Source: JAPPLB01 sp965204095
Lineage (GTDB): Bacteria; Acidobacteriota; Terriglobia; Bryobacterales; UBA6623
Reading direction: 5' to 3'
Length of the DNA stretch: 64,000 nt
NCBI GenBank assembly: GCA_965204095.1
Contig: OZ241991.1
Location: forward strand, 4,526,001 to 4,590,000
Under the pieces are notes generated by a model that ran no database searches, had not been told where the DNA came from, and was given only the letters and a program-made list of their open reading frames with translations. The position numbers and the translations under genes are program-made. How positions within the stretch are numbered: the stretch's first letter is position 1; every line of letters begins with the position of its first letter. This document shows, one piece after another, positions 8,921 through 17,849 of this stretch.

Positions 8921-9259
8921 GCCAAGGGCTGAATCTTGGCAAGGGGGGTTTACGAGACCTCCTTGCCCCTGGGTCATGCCGCAAGGCGCTTGAGGCCGCG
9001 CCGTGAACGTGGCGATGGGCGCTGAACCATTTCACTCTTGCTATTTGCAGGAACACTGGGAACCCTCTACAAGTTTTCCCACTTGCGCGGGGATGGATCG
9101 CAGTTGAGTCCAGGGCCTGGGTGGTCTTGTCGAACTCCTTCGAGAGTTGCTCGTCGGCATACAGGGTGCATGCAGCAGACGGGCGACGGGGTGTTCTCGT
9201 ACTCCAGCGGCCTCGTTTCTGCCGTGGGTATGTGGCGGCCTTTGATACCATGCGCCGTG
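8921..9259. other. Intergenic stretch, 339 bp
   Basis: I see no supported gene here. It holds a terminator-like hairpin at 8938-8967 (listed separately). Short readings continue in all frames, but none has family resemblance. The downstream Cache gene could in principle start as early as 9038, but those residues are low-complexity and unlike a signal peptide. Confidence 0.5.
8938..8967 (+). terminator. Hairpin after DUF1080 gene
   Basis: Ten-base stem (GGCAAGGGGG pairing with CCTCCTTGCC, one G-T wobble) with a ten-base loop, 17 bp after the DUF1080 stop. It lacks a following T-run, so intrinsic termination is plausible but not assured. Confidence 0.4.
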
Positions 9260-10924
9260 ATGAGCGGCCGGCGCACCCACTTCATTACGGTGACGCTACT
9301 GATCAGTGCGCTCATCGGCAGTTCCTCCGGCCATGCGAGTGAGCCTGCGGATGCGCCGACGTTCGCCGTCGACTTCGATCGCGGGGCCCAGGGATTCGTT
9401 GCCGGCTTCGCCGACTATCCGCCCGGCGACGCGGAAATCTACGAGTTGACTTCCGATCTCCGCACTCTTCCGCCTCCGCTGGAGTCGCAGTCGGGCCTGT
9501 ACCTCTCCGGGGTCAACCGGAGCGCCGATCTCTTCATGTTCCTCAAGGGACCCGTAAGCGGCCTGCCGCCCGGGGCGCTCTATACGGTCAACGTCAGCGT
9601 GGAGTTCGCCACCAACACGCCGGCCGGTTGCTTCGGTGTCGGCGGCTCGCCGGGCGAGAGCGTCTGGATCAAGGCCGGCGTGGCCGCCGTGGAACCGCTC
9701 CCGGTCCGCGACGGCTCCTACCTGCGTATGAACATCGACATCGGACGTCAATCCGACAGCGGAGCACAGGCGGTGGTGCTCGGCAACATTGCCAACTCCA
9801 GAAGCTGCGAGCAGCCGCTTCAGTGGGAGATCAAGTCCTTGCGGGGCTCGATGCCGTCACCGATCTCGATACCCGCCGATGGACGAGTCTGGCTGTTGTT
9901 CGGCACGGACTCGGGATTCGAGTCTCGGACAGAGATCTACTTCACGAGAGCAACGGTCACCTTCACGCCGATGGATGCCGGGGAGCGCGTAATTTGCGCG
10001 GATCGCTCCGTCAGCGCCAGGGCCGTGCGCACGACACAGGACGTTCAGACGTTCGTCCAGTGCGCCTACGAGTTCGTCCAGGAAGCCGGGTTCGAAGAGG
10101 CCCGCAGAGCCTTCCACGAAGACGAGCGTTGGAAAAGCGGCCCGACCTATGTCTTCGTCTCCGCACACACATCGATGACCGACCAGGCGCGAAGCCTCGT
10201 TTTCCCGCCCAACCCGTCGCGGGAAGGAACAACGCAACAACGGCTACTGCTCGACGCATTCGGAAGCGACGTCTTGAAGGAACGGTATCGCATCCTCAGC
10301 AGCTTCGGCGAGGGCTGGCTCTACTACGCCTTCACCAATCCGGCGACGGGCCGGGACGAGCCGAAGGCATCCTACGTCAAGAGCATCGACTGGGAAGGGA
10401 CCCCGGCCGCGATCGGCGCCGGGATCTACCTCCGCGACATCCCGGGCACCTGCGAGAGCGAAGAGGTCAACGCCATGGGTCTCGAGGCCGATCCTTCCGA
10501 GGAGAGGCTGCGGGAGTTCGTCCGTTGCGCCGCCATGGGACTGGAATCGAAAGGCTATTTCGCCACGATCCCGCTGTCGACCGATCCGCGTTGGAAGCAT
10601 GGCTCGATCTACTTGTTCGGCGTGGACACCTACGGGAGCGCGCTGTTCAGCGGCGATCCCGACATCGGGCAGCCGGGCGCCGGTGCTTCCGAGTTGAACG
10701 ACATGATGGACGGACCCTTCGGGGGCCGGGACGTGGTGAGCGTGGGCGATGCGTTCGGGGAAACCTTGCTGTACTACACGGCGCGGAATCCCGGCAACGG
10801 CGAGATGCAGAGCAAGGTGACGTTCGTCAAGAGGGTCGTGGTCTTTGGCCTGCCGGTGCTGATCGGAGGCGGCTACTATCCGGGCTATACGCCCCGGCCC
10901 GACTATGGCCCCTTTCCCTTCTAG
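9260..10924 (+). CDS. Secreted protein with tandem Cache-like domains
   Basis: Exported protein of about 554 residues. The ATG at 9260 starts a signal peptide (ITVTLLISALIGSSSGHAS). The N-terminal 220 residues form a beta-rich domain of unknown role (FAVDFDRGAQGFVAGFADYP). Two related repeats follow at about 265-400 and 415-545. Each ends in a single-Cache-like pattern: GWLYYAFTNPATGRDEPKAS in the first, and LLYYTARNPGNGEMQSK then FVKRVVVFGLPVLIGGGYYP in the second. Single-Cache domains bind small organic molecules outside the cell, usually on chemoreceptors or kinases. Here no membrane or signalling domain follows, so it may be a free extracytoplasmic ligand-binding protein. No clear operon partners. 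Confidence 0.65.
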   Translation: MSGRRTHFITVTLLISALIGSSSGHASEPADAPTFAVDFDRGAQGFVAGFADYPPGDAEIYELTSDLRTLPPPLESQSGLYLSGVNRSADLFMFLKGPVSGLPPGALYTVNVSVEFATNTPAGCFGVGGSPGESVWIKAGVAAVEPLPVRDGSYLRMNIDIGRQSDSGAQAVVLGNIANSRSCEQPLQWEIKSLRGSMPSPISIPADGRVWLLFGTDSGFESRTEIYFTRATVTFTPMDAGERVICADRSVSARAVRTTQDVQTFVQCAYEFVQEAGFEEARRAFHEDERWKSGPTYVFVSAHTSMTDQARSLVFPPNPSREGTTQQRLLLDAFGSDVLKERYRILSSFGEGWLYYAFTNPATGRDEPKASYVKSIDWEGTPAAIGAGIYLRDIPGTCESEEVNAMGLEADPSEERLREFVRCAAMGLESKGYFATIPLSTDPRWKHGSIYLFGVDTYGSALFSGDPDIGQPGAGASELNDMMDGPFGGRDVVSVGDAFGETLLYYTARNPGNGEMQSKVTFVKRVVVFGLPVLIGGGYYPGYTPRPDYGPFPF

Positions 10925-11205
10925 GTTTGGCGCCGTGCTGCTTCCCTTGACCTTGCAGGCCGCCGCCTGACGGCATCGGCTCGATTCTGCTGCGTCAACT
11001 TGGCATTCCGAGGGAACAACCTATTGAAAGATCGCACTATGCGTTCGAGCCCGGCAGGAGGGTGCGCAGCAGCAACGAGTAAGGAACTGCCAAACGGAGC
11101 TTGTACGAAAGGTTACCCCTGCAGGGTGACAGGCCGGTTGCATGAAGGAGCTCGCCGTGTTCCCCTTTTGTGGTACATTGTCGGCAAACCAGACAGGAGC
11201 CGTCC

Positions 11206-11463
11206 ATGGCCAAGACCGAAATGATCCGTGCCCGTGTCGAACCGGAATTGAAGCGCCAAACCGAGCAGGTCTTCCTGAAGCTCGGGCTGTCAGCAACCGA
11301 GGCCATCACACTGTTTTATCGGCAGGTAACACTGCATCAAGGTTTGCCGTTCGCTGTGAAAGTGCCCAACTCCGAAACCATCGCAGCGCTGCGACAGGCC
11401 GAGGCAGAAGAGGGACTCACCGAATATGCCGGCCTGGATGATCTCAAAGCCAGGCACGGCTGA
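11206..11463 (+). CDS. dinJ: Antitoxin, RelB/DinJ family
   Basis: Antitoxin of a type II toxin-antitoxin pair, 85 residues. The N-terminal ribbon-helix-helix segment (MIRARVEPELKRQTEQVF, then LGLSATEAITLFYRQVTL) is typical of DinJ and would bind DNA and autoregulate. The C-terminal half would wrap the toxin. The ATG at 11206 has ACAGGAG upstream. The toxin gene begins 4 bp after the stop. The upstream 280 bp contain no other gene and should hold the promoter and operator. Confidence 0.88.
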   Translation: MAKTEMIRARVEPELKRQTEQVFLKLGLSATEAITLFYRQVTLHQGLPFAVKVPNSETIAALRQAEAEEGLTEYAGLDDLKARHG

Positions 11464-11466
11464 TCG

Positions 11467-11733
11467 ATGCGCCTGCTCACCGCGAAGCAATTCGAGAAGG
11501 ATCTCAAACGCCACAGGAAGCGCGGCAAGGATCTCGACAAGCTCTGGAATGTCATTGAGCGGCTCCTGTCGAAGCAGCCTCTTGATCCACGACATCGACG
11601 TCATCGTTTAATCGGCGACTGGTCTGCTTGCTGGGAATGCCACATCGAACCGGACTGGTTGTTGATCTGGAGCCAGAAGGAGGACACTCTCATCCTGATG
11701 CGGACCGGAACCCATGCTGACCTGTTCGATTGA
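11467..11733 (+). CDS. yafQ: Toxin, YafQ family mRNA interferase
   Basis: 88-residue RelE/ParE-superfamily toxin of the YafQ branch, expected to cut mRNA on the ribosome. Catalytic positions known for YafQ appear conserved: the CHIEPDWLLIW segment supplies the His and Asp, and the C-terminal RTGTHADLF supplies the last His and Phe. It is paired 4 bp downstream of the DinJ-like antitoxin, the standard antitoxin-first order. No truncation is seen, so the pair should be functional. Confidence 0.9.
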   Translation: MRLLTAKQFEKDLKRHRKRGKDLDKLWNVIERLLSKQPLDPRHRRHRLIGDWSACWECHIEPDWLLIWSQKEDTLILMRTGTHADLFD

Positions 11734-11909
11734 TCATCAGCCGCGAAAAGCACCTCCGGACTGCGGACGTTCGCACTTTGCGTGTCCAGGGGGAAGCTGC
11801 TGATCTGACGATGCTCACAACCCCTCGCGAGAATTCACGGATACCGCTAACCTGAAAGCAAGAGTTTTCGCCTTAGCAAAAGAGTCCATACTGCTGTCGA
11901 GGAGACATC

Positions 11910-13541
11910 ATGATCGTGAGACCCCGAACCGTACTGCTTGCCGCTGTTCTTGCCCTGACCGCGGCCCTGGCGCTTTCCGCCGACCCGAACATCAAGGATT
12001 CCTGGCATCAGTGGCGCGGGCCCCACAACAACGGGGTCGCGGAAGGCGACGCGCCGCTGCACTTCTCCGGCACCGAGAACGTCAAGTGGAAGATCAATAT
12101 TCCCGGCAAGGGCAACTCGACGCCCGTGATCTGGGGCGACACGATCTTCCTTACCACCGCCGTGCCCACCGAGTCGACGCCGGAGGTCCAGGCCGGCGGC
12201 GGCCGCCGGGCAGGCCGGGGAGGTCCGGGAGGCCCGCAGAGGGGAGGCCCTGGGGCACGGGGCCGGGGCTTCGATCCGGCCCGGATGCTGGAGCGTCTTC
12301 CCGAGGAGCAGCGCAAGCAGGCTGAGGAACTGCTCAAGGGCCGCAGCATGGATGAGCTGAGCGACGAAGAGCGCCAGCAGCTTCGCGCCATCATGCGGTC
12401 GGCCTTCGCCGGCGGCCGCGGCCGGCGCGGCGAGAGAGGCGGTCCGGGTGGTCCAGGCGGGCGGCGCGGTGAACGAGGCGGACCGGGCGGCCGGCGCGGC
12501 GGACCGGGCGGGCCTGCCGCAGGCGGCAGCGGCATTGCGGTCCACAAATTCGTCGTGATGGCGATCGACAAGAATACGGGCAAAGTCCTCTGGGAGCAGA
12601 CCGCCGCCGAGCAGCGGCCCCATGAAGGCCACCACGCTCAGTACGGCAGCTTCGCTTCCAACTCGCCCATCACCGACGGTGAAACGCTCTATGTGAACTT
12701 CGGGTCGCGCGGTATGTACGCCTATGACCTCGAAGGCAACTTGAAATGGAAGAAGGACCTCGGCCAGCTACAGATGAGGCTCGCCTTCGGCGAGGGTATT
12801 GCGCCGATCATTCACGGCAATCATCTCGTGATTCAGAACGACCACGAGGGTGAGTCCTACATCGTGGTCCTCGACAAGCGGGATGGGAAGGAGATCTGGC
12901 GCGCCGGGCGCGAAGAAAGGAGCAGTTGGCCGCAGCCGATCGTCGTGGAGCACGAAGGGCGCAAGCAGCTCGTCACCAGCTCCACGCGCGTTCGGTCCTA
13001 CGATCTCGAGAGCGGCGAATTGATCTGGGAAGCCGGCGGCCTCGGAGGCAACGCCATCCCGGCCGTCGTAAACGTCGAGAATGAGATGGTGATCGCCATG
13101 ACCGGGTGGCGCGACGCCAATGCGCTGGCCATCAAGCTCGGCGGCTCGGGCGACCTGACCGACAGCACCGACTACATCGCCTGGAGCAACCAGAGAGGCA
13201 ACTCCTACACCGCGTCGCCCGTGCTGCATGACGGCATCCTCTACTTCATTACCGACCGCGGCATGGTGAGCGCCGTGGACGCCCGGTCGGGCGAGCCGTT
13301 CTATCTGCAGCAGCGGCTGCCCGAGGTCTATTCGTTCAAGGCCTCGCCCGTCGCCGCCAACGGCAAGCTCTACCTCGCCACCGAGCAGGGCGACGTGGTC
13401 GTGTTGAAGCTCGGCAAGACCTACGAGGTGCTCGCCACCAACGAGATGGGCGACGAGATGTTCGTCTCGTCCCCGGTCGTAGTCGGGGGTGATCTCTTCC
13501 TGCGCAGCCAGGACGAACTGTTCTGCATCAGCGGCGACTGA
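11910..13541 (+). CDS. Secreted PQQ-type beta-propeller protein with Gly/Arg insert
   Basis: 543 residues, signal peptide at 1-23, then a WD/PQQ-like eight-bladed propeller beginning WHQWRGPHNNGVAEGDAPL. Blade motifs recur (DKNTGKVLWEQ, DKRDGKEIWRAG, DLESGELIWEAGG). These proteins are common secreted proteins of Acidobacteria and Planctomycetes; the cofactor and activity are usually unknown. Residues about 93-210 form a Gly/Arg/Pro-rich low-complexity insert between blades one and two, with a short charged helical part (LPEEQRKQAEELL) in its middle. The start has a GAGGAG ribosome binding site. It converges on the sulfatase gene. Confidence 0.85.
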   Translation: MIVRPRTVLLAAVLALTAALALSADPNIKDSWHQWRGPHNNGVAEGDAPLHFSGTENVKWKINIPGKGNSTPVIWGDTIFLTTAVPTESTPEVQAGGGRRAGRGGPGGPQRGGPGARGRGFDPARMLERLPEEQRKQAEELLKGRSMDELSDEERQQLRAIMRSAFAGGRGRRGERGGPGGPGGRRGERGGPGGRRGGPGGPAAGGSGIAVHKFVVMAIDKNTGKVLWEQTAAEQRPHEGHHAQYGSFASNSPITDGETLYVNFGSRGMYAYDLEGNLKWKKDLGQLQMRLAFGEGIAPIIHGNHLVIQNDHEGESYIVVLDKRDGKEIWRAGREERSSWPQPIVVEHEGRKQLVTSSTRVRSYDLESGELIWEAGGLGGNAIPAVVNVENEMVIAMTGWRDANALAIKLGGSGDLTDSTDYIAWSNQRGNSYTASPVLHDGILYFITDRGMVSAVDARSGEPFYLQQRLPEVYSFKASPVAANGKLYLATEQGDVVVLKLGKTYEVLATNEMGDEMFVSSPVVVGGDLFLRSQDELFCISGD

Positions 13542-13606
13542 TCGGATCGCGGCCCTCCCCGCGTTTTCGATGCGCGGCGCAGGCGCGGGCCGGGCGGCTA
13601 CCAGCT

Positions 13607-15121
13607 CTACCGCACCGGCGGCATCGAGTCGACAAATCCCGCGCCGTCTTTGCGTAGCTCCGCGATGGCCGATGCGCGCAGGCGTTCGAGGGTTTCGCGG
13701 TGCTCCGCCTTGACCGCGAGGTTGTCCAGTTCCTCCGGGTCGGCCTTGAGGTCGTACAGCTCTTCGAGGTCTTCGACCAGCGGGCGGATGTACTTATAGC
13801 GGCCCTCGCGCAGCATCACGTACCACGGCACCTGCCCGTGGAAAGCCCCCTCGCCTTTCGGAATCACGTTCGTGTCGGACCCGTACATTCGTCCAGTACC
13901 CGTCAGCAGCATGGGATGCGGCCAGTCGGCGTTCGGGTTCTCGAGCAGCGGTGTCAGGTCGTTGCCGTGCATCTCCCAGGGCAGCTCGATGCCCGCGAAG
14001 CGGAAGAACGTCGGCACGATGTCCACGCCGCCCACCGGCGTCGGGCAGACCGCGCCCTGCGGCAGCCTGCCGGGGAAGCTCACGATCAGCGGCGATCGAA
14101 TCGTCGCGTCGTAGGGAGCCACCTTCGTTCCGCGAAAACCGTGCTGGCCCCAGGCCAGGCCTTGATCGGACGTGAAGACGATCAGCGTGTTCTTGCGCTG
14201 GCCGGTCTCTTCAAGCGTCGCGAGCAGGCGATTGATTCCCTCGTCGATCGCCAGCACCCCCTGGTGATACTGCCGTACGTATGAGATCAGGCTGCGTCCG
14301 CGCCACACCGGCCGGCCGTCGGGACCCTTTTCCCAGGCGTTGATTTTCTGTGCCCAGTCGGGTTTGCCGGGCCGCATCGGAAAGATGTCGGCCGGGGTGT
14401 CGAAGTCGATGCCGGCGTACTCCTTCATGTGCCGGTCGGCCGGGGTGAACGGACTGTGGACCGCGCCGTAGCACAACCACAGGTACCAGGGCTTCTCTTC
14501 GTCGCGTCCCTCGCCCTTGATCAGGTCGATCGCCCAATCGGTGTACTGGTCGGTCGAGTAGCGGTTGAGCTCTTTCGTCTCCCCGCCCTGAAAGGTGATC
14601 GGCTGGTCGTAGTAGTAGTTCTGATGGTTCTGGGTGAACCGGGGCCGGTTCCAGACGATCTGGAAGTCCCAGTCGCGGCCGTATCCGGTGTCGACGCCCG
14701 TGTGCCATTTGCCGATGTGGGCCGTGAAGTATCCGTTGTCGCGGAACGTCTTGGGCCAGAAGGGGCACTGGTCGGGATCGTAGGCGCTGCCGGGGTACGG
14801 CCCCTCCATGCGCATCGACTCGACGCCGAATTGATGATGCCCCGTCAGCAGGGTGGCTCTCGACGGCATGCACCAGGTGCCGATGTAGGCGGACTCGAAG
14901 CGCACGCCCTCGCGCGCCAGCCGGTCGATCGTCGGCGTCTTGACCCAGGGGTACGCCTGCGGGTATGCGCTGACCGTGCGGTAGGAGTGGTCATCGGTGT
15001 AGATGAACAGGATGTTGGGCCGCTCCGATTCCGCGGCGCACAGGGCGGTGAGTATGCCCGCGATGAAGAATGACAGCACGACCCGGTGCAAAAAGCCGCC
15101 GCGCGGCAAGCTGCTCGACAT
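13607..15121 (-). CDS. Secreted sulfatase (Cys type)
   Basis: Exported arylsulfatase-family hydrolase of 504 residues, probably removing sulfate from a polysaccharide. The ATG at 15121 has AAGGAGGA 6 bp upstream and a signal peptide follows (VVLSFFIAGILTALCAA). Active-site features are the metal Asp pair in LFIYTDDHS, the formylglycine signature CMPSRAT, HIGKWHTG, and TSDQGLAWGQHG near residue 340. The Cys-type signature needs a formylglycine-generating enzyme or anaerobic maturase. The FGE-fold gene just upstream lacks the catalytic cysteines, so the maturase must be elsewhere. Confidence 0.92.
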   Translation of the reverse strand: MSSSLPRGGFLHRVVLSFFIAGILTALCAAESERPNILFIYTDDHSYRTVSAYPQAYPWVKTPTIDRLAREGVRFESAYIGTWCMPSRATLLTGHHQFGVESMRMEGPYPGSAYDPDQCPFWPKTFRDNGYFTAHIGKWHTGVDTGYGRDWDFQIVWNRPRFTQNHQNYYYDQPITFQGGETKELNRYSTDQYTDWAIDLIKGEGRDEEKPWYLWLCYGAVHSPFTPADRHMKEYAGIDFDTPADIFPMRPGKPDWAQKINAWEKGPDGRPVWRGRSLISYVRQYHQGVLAIDEGINRLLATLEETGQRKNTLIVFTSDQGLAWGQHGFRGTKVAPYDATIRSPLIVSFPGRLPQGAVCPTPVGGVDIVPTFFRFAGIELPWEMHGNDLTPLLENPNADWPHPMLLTGTGRMYGSDTNVIPKGEGAFHGQVPWYVMLREGRYKYIRPLVEDLEELYDLKADPEELDNLAVKAEHRETLERLRASAIAELRKDGAGFVDSMPPVR

Positions 15122-15350
15122 GAAAATCCTCCTTGACTCGATTATCGGCAGGTTCATTCTCGCGGAGCGGTATTTCGGTGTCAATGCATGTGCGTGACCC
15201 CTCGGCTGGCGATGGGGAGAAGCGGGTGCACTGGGGACGCTGAGGAGACAGATGGGAGCGGCCGCTCACGGTCCAGGCGGGCGGTTCTCCTCTCGGCACC
15301 GGTGCTGATACGCCCTCCCTCGCGCTTCCCCCGTTCTCGCGGCGCTTGGC

Positions 15351-15378
15351 AAAAGGTAAGAGGGTAAACCGAACAGGG
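15351..15378 (-). repeat. Conserved post-stop tail, FGE-fold locus 1
   Basis: The 28 bp right after the stop codon of the FGE-fold gene. It matches the tails at 30473-30500 and 32624-32651 (plus-strand pattern GGTAA-AGGG-TAAA then AGGG). Conservation beyond the coding end fits an initiation-of-mutagenic-homing site in a retroelement target, or simply recent duplication. Confidence 0.55.
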
Positions 15379-16170
15379 CTACTCCGCCCTCAACAGGCGG
15401 AATCCGAGATCGTTATCGCGGTGGTCGGGGAAGTGGCCGTAGCGACGCGTCGCGCGGCTGAACGTGGCGCCGGCTAGCCAACTGCCGCCCCGATACACCC
15501 GGGTCCAGCCTGACGCGGGACCCCGCGGGTCCGTTACCGAACCGCCCGGATAGTCCCCGTCCCGGTCCCCGACCCACTCCAGTACGTTCCCCAGCATGTC
15601 GTAGAGTCCCCAGGCATTCGGCGCCTTGCCACCCACGGGATGAGGGCGATCCCCGCTGTTATCGTCGTACCAAGCGATCTTCTCCAACGCCCGATCCCGA
15701 CCGAACGAACTCGTCAGGTTCCCCGCATACGTGTCCTCGCTCGTCCCTGCCCGCGCCGCGTACTCCCACTCCGCCTCCGTCGGCAGCCGGTACCGCTTCT
15801 CTCCCGCCGCAGCGTTCATCTTCCCGACGAACTCCTGCACGTCATCCCAGGAGACGCTGTCCACCGGGCAATCCGGACCGCACTCGTCGAACTCGGAGGG
15901 GTTGCGCCCCATCACCGCCTCCCATTGCCCCTGCGTGACCTCGTATTTACCCATCCAAAACCCGCGGCTGATCCGCACCCGAGTCAACAAGCGCTCGTCG
16001 CTCATCGATCTCTCGCTGATCGAGCCCATCCGGAACTCCCCCGCCGGCACCCACACGAACTGGATCCCGTCGAACTCCCGCGATTCTCCGGGTTGCGTCT
16101 CCGCCTGAACCGACGCAGCCGCCACCAGCAAGACGACCAGTGCGCTGATTTTCTTTGCTGGGGAACACAT
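15379..16170 (-). CDS. Secreted FGE-fold (SUMF1) protein, candidate DGR target
   Basis: 263 residues with a signal peptide at 1-23 (ALVVLLVAAASVQA), then one complete FGE-sulfatase/C-type-lectin-fold domain (FVWVPAGEFRMGS, GKYEVTQGQWEAVMG, YRLPTEAEWEYAARAG, WGLYDMLGNVLEWVGD, YRGGSW). True formylglycine-generating enzymes carry two Cys shortly after GGS; here that stretch is LAGATFSRATRR, so it should be non-catalytic. The final part from RGGSW to LGFRLL (codons at 15409-15477) differs from the paralogue at 30501 at most positions, while Ala, the spaced Arg residues and LGFRLLR are fixed. That pattern is typical of variable proteins of diversity-generating retroelements. A CACAT-ATGTG palindrome surrounds the start. 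The role is inferred to be ligand display. Confidence 0.75.
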   Translation of the reverse strand: MCSPAKKISALVVLLVAAASVQAETQPGESREFDGIQFVWVPAGEFRMGSISERSMSDERLLTRVRISRGFWMGKYEVTQGQWEAVMGRNPSEFDECGPDCPVDSVSWDDVQEFVGKMNAAAGEKRYRLPTEAEWEYAARAGTSEDTYAGNLTSSFGRDRALEKIAWYDDNSGDRPHPVGGKAPNAWGLYDMLGNVLEWVGDRDGDYPGGSVTDPRGPASGWTRVYRGGSWLAGATFSRATRRYGHFPDHRDNDLGFRLLRAE

Positions 16171-16384
16171 GAATGTGTGCTCCGGCGCTCTCAGGCGTTA
16201 GGTAGAGAAACTAGCTCAAAAATATTACTCCACCGCCGATTTTCGTTCAAACTAGACCCGTCCCCGGAAACCCGCCCCAGGAAGCTTGCAGAGGCGTTTC
16301 CGGTCTTAAGCTGGACCCTGAAACCTGGAAATTTGTCCCGCTTACGGGATGCGGGTCGGCTCAGTGCTCCTCGTTGGCAAGCTT

Positions 16385-16654
16385 CTATCGCCGCAGCCGG
16401 TCGCTATCGAGCGCCTTTCCTCCGCGACGACCCTCGCTGGACGGCCCGCGCCGGCGGGGGAATTCCGGTTCTTCGACAACGAGCTGCTGCAGTTCGCGGC
16501 GGAGACGAACCACCTCCTGCTCGGCCTGGACGGCGGCCTGCACCGCCGGTGCTTTCGACCCCAGCCGGCGGCGCAGCCGTAAGGCGAGTTCTTCGAGACT
16601 GGCATGGACCTCGGAGACGGTACGGAGCATCTCGTGGCGTTCGTTTTCGTTCAT
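16385..16654 (-). CDS. Small coiled-coil hypothetical protein
   Basis: 89-residue reading frame rich in Glu, Arg and Leu with heptad spacing (HASLEELALRLRRRLGS, then AEQEVVRLRRELQQLVVEEP), likely a coiled coil. The tail is Arg/Gly-rich and probably disordered. No signal peptide or membrane segment. The ATG is preceded by a C-run with no ribosome binding site, which lowers confidence. I do not recognise the family. It sits between the FGE-fold gene and the plasmid-type repA remnant. Confidence 0.4.
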   Translation of the reverse strand: MNENERHEMLRTVSEVHASLEELALRLRRRLGSKAPAVQAAVQAEQEVVRLRRELQQLVVEEPEFPRRRGPSSEGRRGGKALDSDRLRR

Positions 16655-17010
16655 GGGGGGATCTCGAGCGGAGTTGTCAGCTAGCAGGGCGAGCGGCGAT
16701 CCGGCCGGTCATCCGAATGCAGGTCATCGCTTCGTCCGGAATCCCAGCGCTGCTCTTCCCGGACGACTAGAGAATAGCACTATGGAGTGGCGGAATATCG
16801 CCGAAACGGGAACCGCTCTGACGGCCCGGGCCACGGTCGGCTGGGGCCGCTGAAACAAGGGGGGCGTGGGCGCGGTCTACACCGACAAACCAGCGCCCAT
16901 CCCGGCGATGCCAGGCTCGGCAAAGTCCACGTTGAGTACTGCCCGGCCTACATGTTGTAGTCACTATATCTCACATGAATTGAAGGCCAGGCAGCCCAAA
17001 GAACGCTGCC
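16655..17010. other. Intergenic stretch, 356 bp
   Basis: No supported gene. It may contain control sequence for the truncated repA that follows. I looked for iteron-like direct repeats and saw none convincing. Confidence 0.4.
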
Positions 17011-17541
17011 ATGCCCTTCGACAAACGCTCACGTGAAGCAGGACAAATCACCTATCTTACTGCCGTTGAACACCTCAAACACTCCCTGTCCGAAAAGGAC
17101 CTGGAATACCTCTACAAGCAGCAAGTCATCGGCGTAGACCCCAAGGGCCGCATCATCCTCAAATCCGAAGAAGCCACTTCCAAGGCTGCGGAGGAACGCA
17201 GCAAGCTGCTCGATCGCGTGAATCGAGAGATCATCAAACGCGATTGGGCTGGCGGCATCACTTTCCGGAAGATCAAATTTTCCTGCGAGTCTCGCGTCCC
17301 CTACAAGACACTGCTCTTCTTGCCACGCGATCTTGTCACAATGACGCTTCCCCACAGCCGCGTTAAAGGCAACGAATACTTGCGCGTTGACGGCCGCCGC
17401 CAATTGAGCATGCTCGCACCGCGCCGTATCGGACTACCCTACGGCGTCTACTCCCGCCTCATCCTGATGTTCCTCACCACCGAACGCATCAGGAAAAAGG
17501 ACCGACGTTTCGAGATGAAGTCGAGCTGGCGTGCGTTCCTC
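17011..17541 (+). pseudogene. repA: Plasmid RepA replication initiator, truncated
   Basis: 177 residues resembling plasmid-encoded RepA (RepA_C family) initiators. The characteristic RIGLPYGVYSRLILMFLTTE is followed by RKKDRRFEMKSSWRAFL, the usual sequence before the C-terminal domain. The frame is cut by the left end of the IS3 element at 17542, so the C-terminal DNA-binding part is missing. The product is probably inactive. It shows that plasmid DNA was incorporated here, or that this contig carries a plasmid-derived island. The sequence on the far side of the IS3 is a kinase, not the rest of repA. Confidence 0.75.
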
Positions 17542-17612
17542 TGACCTCCCTCCCATAAAACGGTCCACTTCGAGAGTGAGTTTTCCGGTAAAAGGAAGGA
17601 GGAGAACTCAGC

Positions 17613-17849
17613 ATGAAGCGGAAGCGATTCACTGAAGAACAGATCATCAGAATCCTGAAGGAGGCCGAGGCCGGGGCAAAGAAGCAGGAGATCTGCCGGA
17701 GGCACGGGGTTTCGGAGCAGACCTTCTATCGATGGCGGTCCAAGTACGGCGGGATGCAGGTGTCGGAGGCGAGGAAGCTGAAGCAACTGCTGGCCGATGC
17801 GCATCTGGATAACGCGGCGCTGAAGGAACTGCTGTCAAAAAACTGGTAA
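17613..17849 (+). CDS. IS3 transposase OrfA
   Basis: 78-residue helix-turn-helix protein of the IS3/IS911 OrfA type (KRFTEEQIIRILKEAEAGAK, ICRRHGVSEQTFYRWRSKYG). It binds the element ends and regulates or joins OrfB. It ends in TAA at 17847, just after the A6C slippery heptamer, and is intact with an AAGGAGG-like ribosome binding site. Confidence 0.93.
   Translation: MKRKRFTEEQIIRILKEAEAGAKKQEICRRHGVSEQTFYRWRSKYGGMQVSEARKLKQLLADAHLDNAALKELLSKNW
17837..17843 (+). promoter_or_regulatory. Programmed -1 frameshift heptamer
   Basis: A-AAA-AAC in the zero frame of OrfA (TCA AAA AAC TGG TAA). A -1 slip here reads CTG GTA AGG and enters OrfB, giving the OrfAB transposase. Confidence 0.8.

Noticed and set aside
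12180..12535. GC-rich simple repeat suggesting an assembly error.
   Set aside because: It stays in frame and encodes a coherent Gly/Arg-rich insert with propeller sequence resuming correctly on both sides.
16948..16960. CTACATGTTGTAG also occurs at 46787-46799, the end of the Gfo/Idh gene next to the recombinase element.
   Set aside because: Only 13 bp match and the sequences on both sides differ; too short to call an attachment site, though worth a look if element ends are mapped.
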